Source: Bdellovibrionales bacterium (GTDB lineage: Bacteria; Bdellovibrionota; Bdellovibrionia; Bdellovibrionales; JAKFYE01). Taken from it: a stretch of DNA of 64,000 bases. Each line of letters starts with the position of its first letter. Position 1 is the stretch's first letter. The DNA lies in assembly GCA_021731045.1 (NCBI GenBank), contig JAKFYE010000002.1, positions 38,041 through 102,040 on the forward strand. The letters are read 5' to 3'. Under the pieces are notes generated by a model. That model worked only from the letters and a program-made list of their open reading frames with translations. It was not told the origin of the DNA and made no database searches. Shown piece by piece: positions 61,231 to 64,000 of the stretch. The position numbers and the translations under genes were made by a program.

Positions 61231-63326
61231 GTTCCGTACCCCTTTGATTCTTGAATTGTTTCCAGCGGTAATACGACGCCAAAAACCGTATTCGTATGTA
61301 GCTGAGAGCGTACAAGAGATAGCTCCCCTCCAAATCCTCGAATAAAACGACGACTGATACTAAGGCCAAGCCCTGTTCCTTCAGAAGGATCTTTCGTAGA
61401 AAAATGTGATGTGAACAATTTATTTTGATCAGCGACTTGAATGCCAGTTCCATTGTCTTCAATTTCTATAAAAATTTGATTGTTTTCATTACGCGTACGT
61501 ATAGTAATTTGCCCCGACACTCGTCCTTCTTCACGTATAGAATGTATGGAGTTTCGCAAAAGATTTGTTATGGACTGCATAAACTCATCTTTATTTAATT
61601 TTACGAAATCAAGCTTCGCCTGATACTCCTTAGAAACTTTTATTTTATCTTGATCAAACAAATCAGACATAACATTCACACACTCGCCCAATATTTCGTG
61701 TACCGATTCTGTTTTCTTTTCGCGTTTAATATGACTCAGGGAACGCATTTGGTTAACAATACGGTTAATGCGCTGACCTTCACTCGATAAAAATTTTGCG
61801 TCTTCTAAAAGATTTTCGATATTGACGTTGATTCCACTAAAAATTCCACTCATGACGCTCATGTCTTCTTGCCAAACAGACTGATCTGGATTCAACGTCG
61901 ACTTAGCTTTCCAAACTTCAACGAGTTTATTGAATCCGCCGGTGACGTAGTCCGACTCCCAGCTTGTGCGGAGCTGCGTGAGCAATTGAAGTTCCGCTTT
62001 AATACCGTCTTGTAAACGTCTTTGCACTTTATCGAGGCGAGTTAGAATTCCCGTTAACGGATTCAAAACTTCGTGCGCGGCTCGACCCGCGATTTCGCCC
62101 ACAGAGGCTAATCGTGTTGTGCGGATCAAAGCCTCTTGTGCTTCTTTTACTGCACGATTTTGCTCTTCTAACTTTCGTGTACGATCAGTCACTTTCTTTT
62201 CGAGATCACGGTTAATGTTTTCTAGTTGTAAACGCGAAATGCGGAGCTCTTTAGTCATTTTATTAAACGATCGTGACAAAAGAGAGATTTCATCATTCGA
62301 TTTAATATTTACGTTATGATCAAGATCTCCAGCAGAAACCTTTTCCATACCGGCAATGAGCATATCCAAAGGAGAAGTAATCGATCGCGATACGAGTAAA
62401 ATTAGTAAAAATGCACAGCAAATCACAATCACTCCAAATAATGTCGATCGTTTAATGAGTTGTCCAACGACAGCAAAGACAACATCGCCGTTGGTTTTTG
62501 CAGCCACAACAATTCCATGTCCTTTTGCAAATGCCCCGAGCATATCCTGACCGTTCTCCTGATAGCTCAAAACTGTGGTGTCGACTTGCGAATGTAATAT
62601 ACGGTTTAAAATTTCGGCTTGAGGTTGCGCTCCCTGCGCAGAGAAAATTTTAGTTCCTTTTGAATTGAAAATCGTGATTTCTGAATTGCGAGCACTTTGA
62701 ATTGATTTTGCAATTCCATCAAGGCTCATAACACCAATCACCGAGTATTGAGAGACGCGACGACCCTTTGAGTCCTCTTCAACCACATGTTTTGATAATC
62801 CAATTAGTGGTACGTTTTGGTTTATACTTAGTGGCCAAATTTTTTGTTCGAGCTCAGCTTCGTGTAGAGCACTTTGTTCTTTCAACATCTGCTGAATTGA
62901 GGCTTGGATGTCGTCTTCAGAAATACCGTACGTCTCACCAAAACTATGATTGCGGTATAAAGACTTTAAAGTTCCATCTGGGTTTTGTGTGGCCACAAAT
63001 ACTAGGTCTTCATCTTGACTCAAGATTTCATCGCCAACATAGGTGTCAATTTTTTCGCTAAATTTTTTGGAGCGTTCGGCGCGTCCTTGCGAACTTAAGA
63101 CGGCTAAAGCCATTCTACCAAAATTTGACTCAATTTTATTTCCAAGTTCATTTTTAAGATTCGTTACAAGACTGCGATTAAGGTCGTAGATTAATTCTGT
63201 TTTATCTTGTTTAAAAATTTGCGTGGCTAGCCATAGATGTACCAATACACTCAGCACCAACAGCGTGCTGGTGAGCACCAAAAACTTATAGCGAATAGAA
63301 AACCGAATTTTATTTTGTATAGGCAA
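61227..63326 (-). CDS. Membrane histidine kinase with periplasmic sensor and HAMP
   Basis: A 699-residue sensor kinase from TTG 63326, chosen because GGAGG lies 8 bases upstream; an ATG six codons earlier (63344) is also in frame. Domains: TM1 (about 13-38), a periplasmic sensor (about 40-295), TM2 (about 296-318), HAMP (about 320-375), coiled coil, HisKA with phospho-histidine in GRAAHEVLNPL (about 415), and a C-terminal HATPase (LLRNSIHSIREE, EDNGTGI, GTGLGLSISRRF). Long insertions lie in the dimerisation region. First gene of the sensor operon. The signal is unknown. Confidence 0.9.
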   Translation of the reverse strand: MPIQNKIRFSIRYKFLVLTSTLLVLSVLVHLWLATQIFKQDKTELIYDLNRSLVTNLKNELGNKIESNFGRMALAVLSSQGRAERSKKFSEKIDTYVGDEILSQDEDLVFVATQNPDGTLKSLYRNHSFGETYGISEDDIQASIQQMLKEQSALHEAELEQKIWPLSINQNVPLIGLSKHVVEEDSKGRRVSQYSVIGVMSLDGIAKSIQSARNSEITIFNSKGTKIFSAQGAQPQAEILNRILHSQVDTTVLSYQENGQDMLGAFAKGHGIVVAAKTNGDVVFAVVGQLIKRSTLFGVIVICCAFLLILLVSRSITSPLDMLIAGMEKVSAGDLDHNVNIKSNDEISLLSRSFNKMTKELRISRLQLENINRDLEKKVTDRTRKLEEQNRAVKEAQEALIRTTRLASVGEIAGRAAHEVLNPLTGILTRLDKVQRRLQDGIKAELQLLTQLRTSWESDYVTGGFNKLVEVWKAKSTLNPDQSVWQEDMSVMSGIFSGINVNIENLLEDAKFLSSEGQRINRIVNQMRSLSHIKREKKTESVHEILGECVNVMSDLFDQDKIKVSKEYQAKLDFVKLNKDEFMQSITNLLRNSIHSIREEGRVSGQITIRTRNENNQIFIEIEDNGTGIQVADQNKLFTSHFSTKDPSEGTGLGLSISRRFIRGFGGELSLVRSQLHTNTVFGVVLPLETIQESKGYGT

Positions 63327-63344
63327 AACGCAAACCTCCAACAT

Positions 63345-63610
63345 CCGTTTCGGCCTTTTTTTAAAATGATTTTATATATTTATAAAAATTCAGGACCCGT
63401 TCCAAGATCTTCACAAATCCCCTCATCGCGAACCTAAAATCACTAGTTCTTCCCTACCAATGTCGAGCTTTCGGTAAATTTTATATCTAGAAATAGCGCG
63501 TGAATTATGAACAGTGTCACAGCAAAAAAAAGAACTGAGCGGCCCCCCTGTTACTAAGTCCACATTTCACGAGAAACTTTGGGAGCATAAGATTGGGTTT
63601 AATGAGATAT
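63345..63610. other. Intergenic region left of the repeat copies
   Basis: No open frame with a ribosome site was seen here. It holds the promoter region of the minus-strand sensor kinase and an AT-rich stretch, then leads into the repeated element. Confidence 0.4.
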
Positions 63611-63613
63611 CTA

Positions 63614-63629
63614 CCTGTCGCGCGACAGG
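63614..63629. repeat. CCTGTCGCGCGACAGG palindrome, first of two
   Basis: A perfect 16-bp palindrome. Its inner 14 bases recur exactly at 63944-63957, 329 bases on. The related ATCTGTCG sequence is in the HNH-side element at 23373. It may be part of the repeat family's structure or a protein-binding site. Confidence 0.5.
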
Positions 63630-63647
63630 TGGATTTTAGCTTGGGAA

Positions 63648-63900
63648 GTTCTAGCGTTGGGAAAGTTTTTTTGTCGAGAGTTTCTATGTGAAAAATTGGC
63701 GGACGGGCGTGGCCCTTAAATGGGCCCTTGAGACCGTTCCGTTTGGGCCGAATTTGATGTGGGGAAAAATATTTTAATTAGGTTGGTCGGGGCGGCTTCA
63801 AGGGGGCGTTGGAGCCCCAACAGCCGCCGCTGGGTTTTTAGGTAAAATATTTTTTGGGTCAGTTGTTTCGTGTTTTTGGTGACGATGGGTTAGAGAGAGG
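63648..63900 (+). ncRNA. Structured HNH-associated repeat element, copy B
   Basis: Corresponds to copy A at 23189-23560. Stem 1 inner pair GGCCC (63711-63715) with GGGCC (63722-63726), the counterpart of GACCC/GGGTC in copy A. Stem 2: the 12-bp AT helix 63765-63776 with 63843-63854. Inner stem: GGCGGC (63791-63796) with GCCGCC (63823-63828), where copy A has GCGTC/GACGC. The 27-base tip 63797-63823 is identical to copy A, and both are followed by GTGACGRxGGGTTAGAGA. No HNH gene lies to the right within the window. Confidence 0.65.
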
Positions 63901-63943
63901 AATTGGATGAGATATAAAGATCGGTGTTGGAAAGGATATTTAT

Positions 63944-64000
63944 CTGTCGCGCGACAGGAGAATTTTTAAGTGGAAGATTGGCGGACGGGCGTGGCCCTTA
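63944..64000 (+). repeat. Start of a third repeat copy, cut by the window edge
   Basis: The 14-bp palindrome core is followed by a segment at 63977-64000 identical to 63695-63718 (24 bases), 282 bases later. So another copy of the element begins here in tandem and continues past the edge. Confidence 0.6.

Noticed and set aside
1..64000. tRNA or rRNA genes
   Set aside because: No cloverleaf with the GTTCRANNC T-arm and no rRNA-like stretch was seen in any intergenic region by eye; a dedicated tRNA scan was not possible.

Overview
The window is chromosomal DNA from a Gram-negative bacterium of moderately low GC (about 40-45% by eye). It has an outer membrane with LPS (kdsA, lpxC, an LptF/G-type permease, Omp85 and TamB) and a rod-shape operon (mreC-mreD-mrdA-rodA). 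It also carries many lipoproteins, TPR proteins, receiver proteins with DUF4388 and DnaJ domains, and a FecR/TolC/glycine-rich surface cluster. This mix fits the Bdellovibrionota (Bdellovibrio-like bacteria) best. No rRNA gene was found, so the placement is an inference.

Layout. 0-4.7 kb: mre/rod wall-elongation operon. 4.7-7.7 kb: thioredoxin, a receiver-DUF4388-DnaJ-TPR fusion and a small secreted protein. 7.8-10.7 kb (minus): LptF/G permease, kdsA and a glycosyltransferase. 10.8-17.1 kb: a degenerate receiver protein, dprA, a LysM protein with a TPR lipoprotein, and a ComEC split over two overlapping genes, which together suggest DNA uptake. 17.1-21.5 kb: ald, a barrel protein, a metallophosphoesterase and lpxC. 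21.5-26.3 kb: an accessory stretch with a protease-like protein, a pilin-like remnant, a long structured non-coding element ending in a terminator just before an HNH endonuclease gene, a VOC protein, an HhH protein, a small ORF whose Shine-Dalgarno lies in a hairpin, and a 164-bp hairpin element. 26.3-31.1 kb: ruvCAB, TPR proteins and efp. 31.1-40.7 kb: tamB, an Omp85 protein, clpS and clpA. 40.7-47.1 kb: a peroxiredoxin with a histone-like tail, htpX, dihydroorotase, a QueD-like enzyme, an M3 peptidase, a 2Fe-2S protein and a CPXCG protein. 47.1-53.5 kb: an accessory patch of small secreted or unknown genes with dispersed repeats. 53.6-63.4 kb: TolC, a barrel protein and a FecR protein, converging on a four-gene minus-strand operon (membrane histidine kinase, receiver-kinase, response regulator, glycine-rich secreted protein). 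63.6-64.0 kb: further copies of the non-coding element, running off the edge.

The best candidate for something undescribed is the non-coding element found upstream of the HNH gene (about 23.2-23.95 kb) and again at 63.65-64.0 kb. The two copies share a 27-nt invariant core at the tip of a nested hairpin, and the surrounding stems differ by paired (compensatory) changes. An intrinsic terminator sits between the element and the HNH ribosome binding site. This looks like a structured RNA, either a leader/attenuator or an independent ncRNA, tied to a mobile HNH family.

Function assignments come from reading motifs in the translated sequence; no database search was possible.
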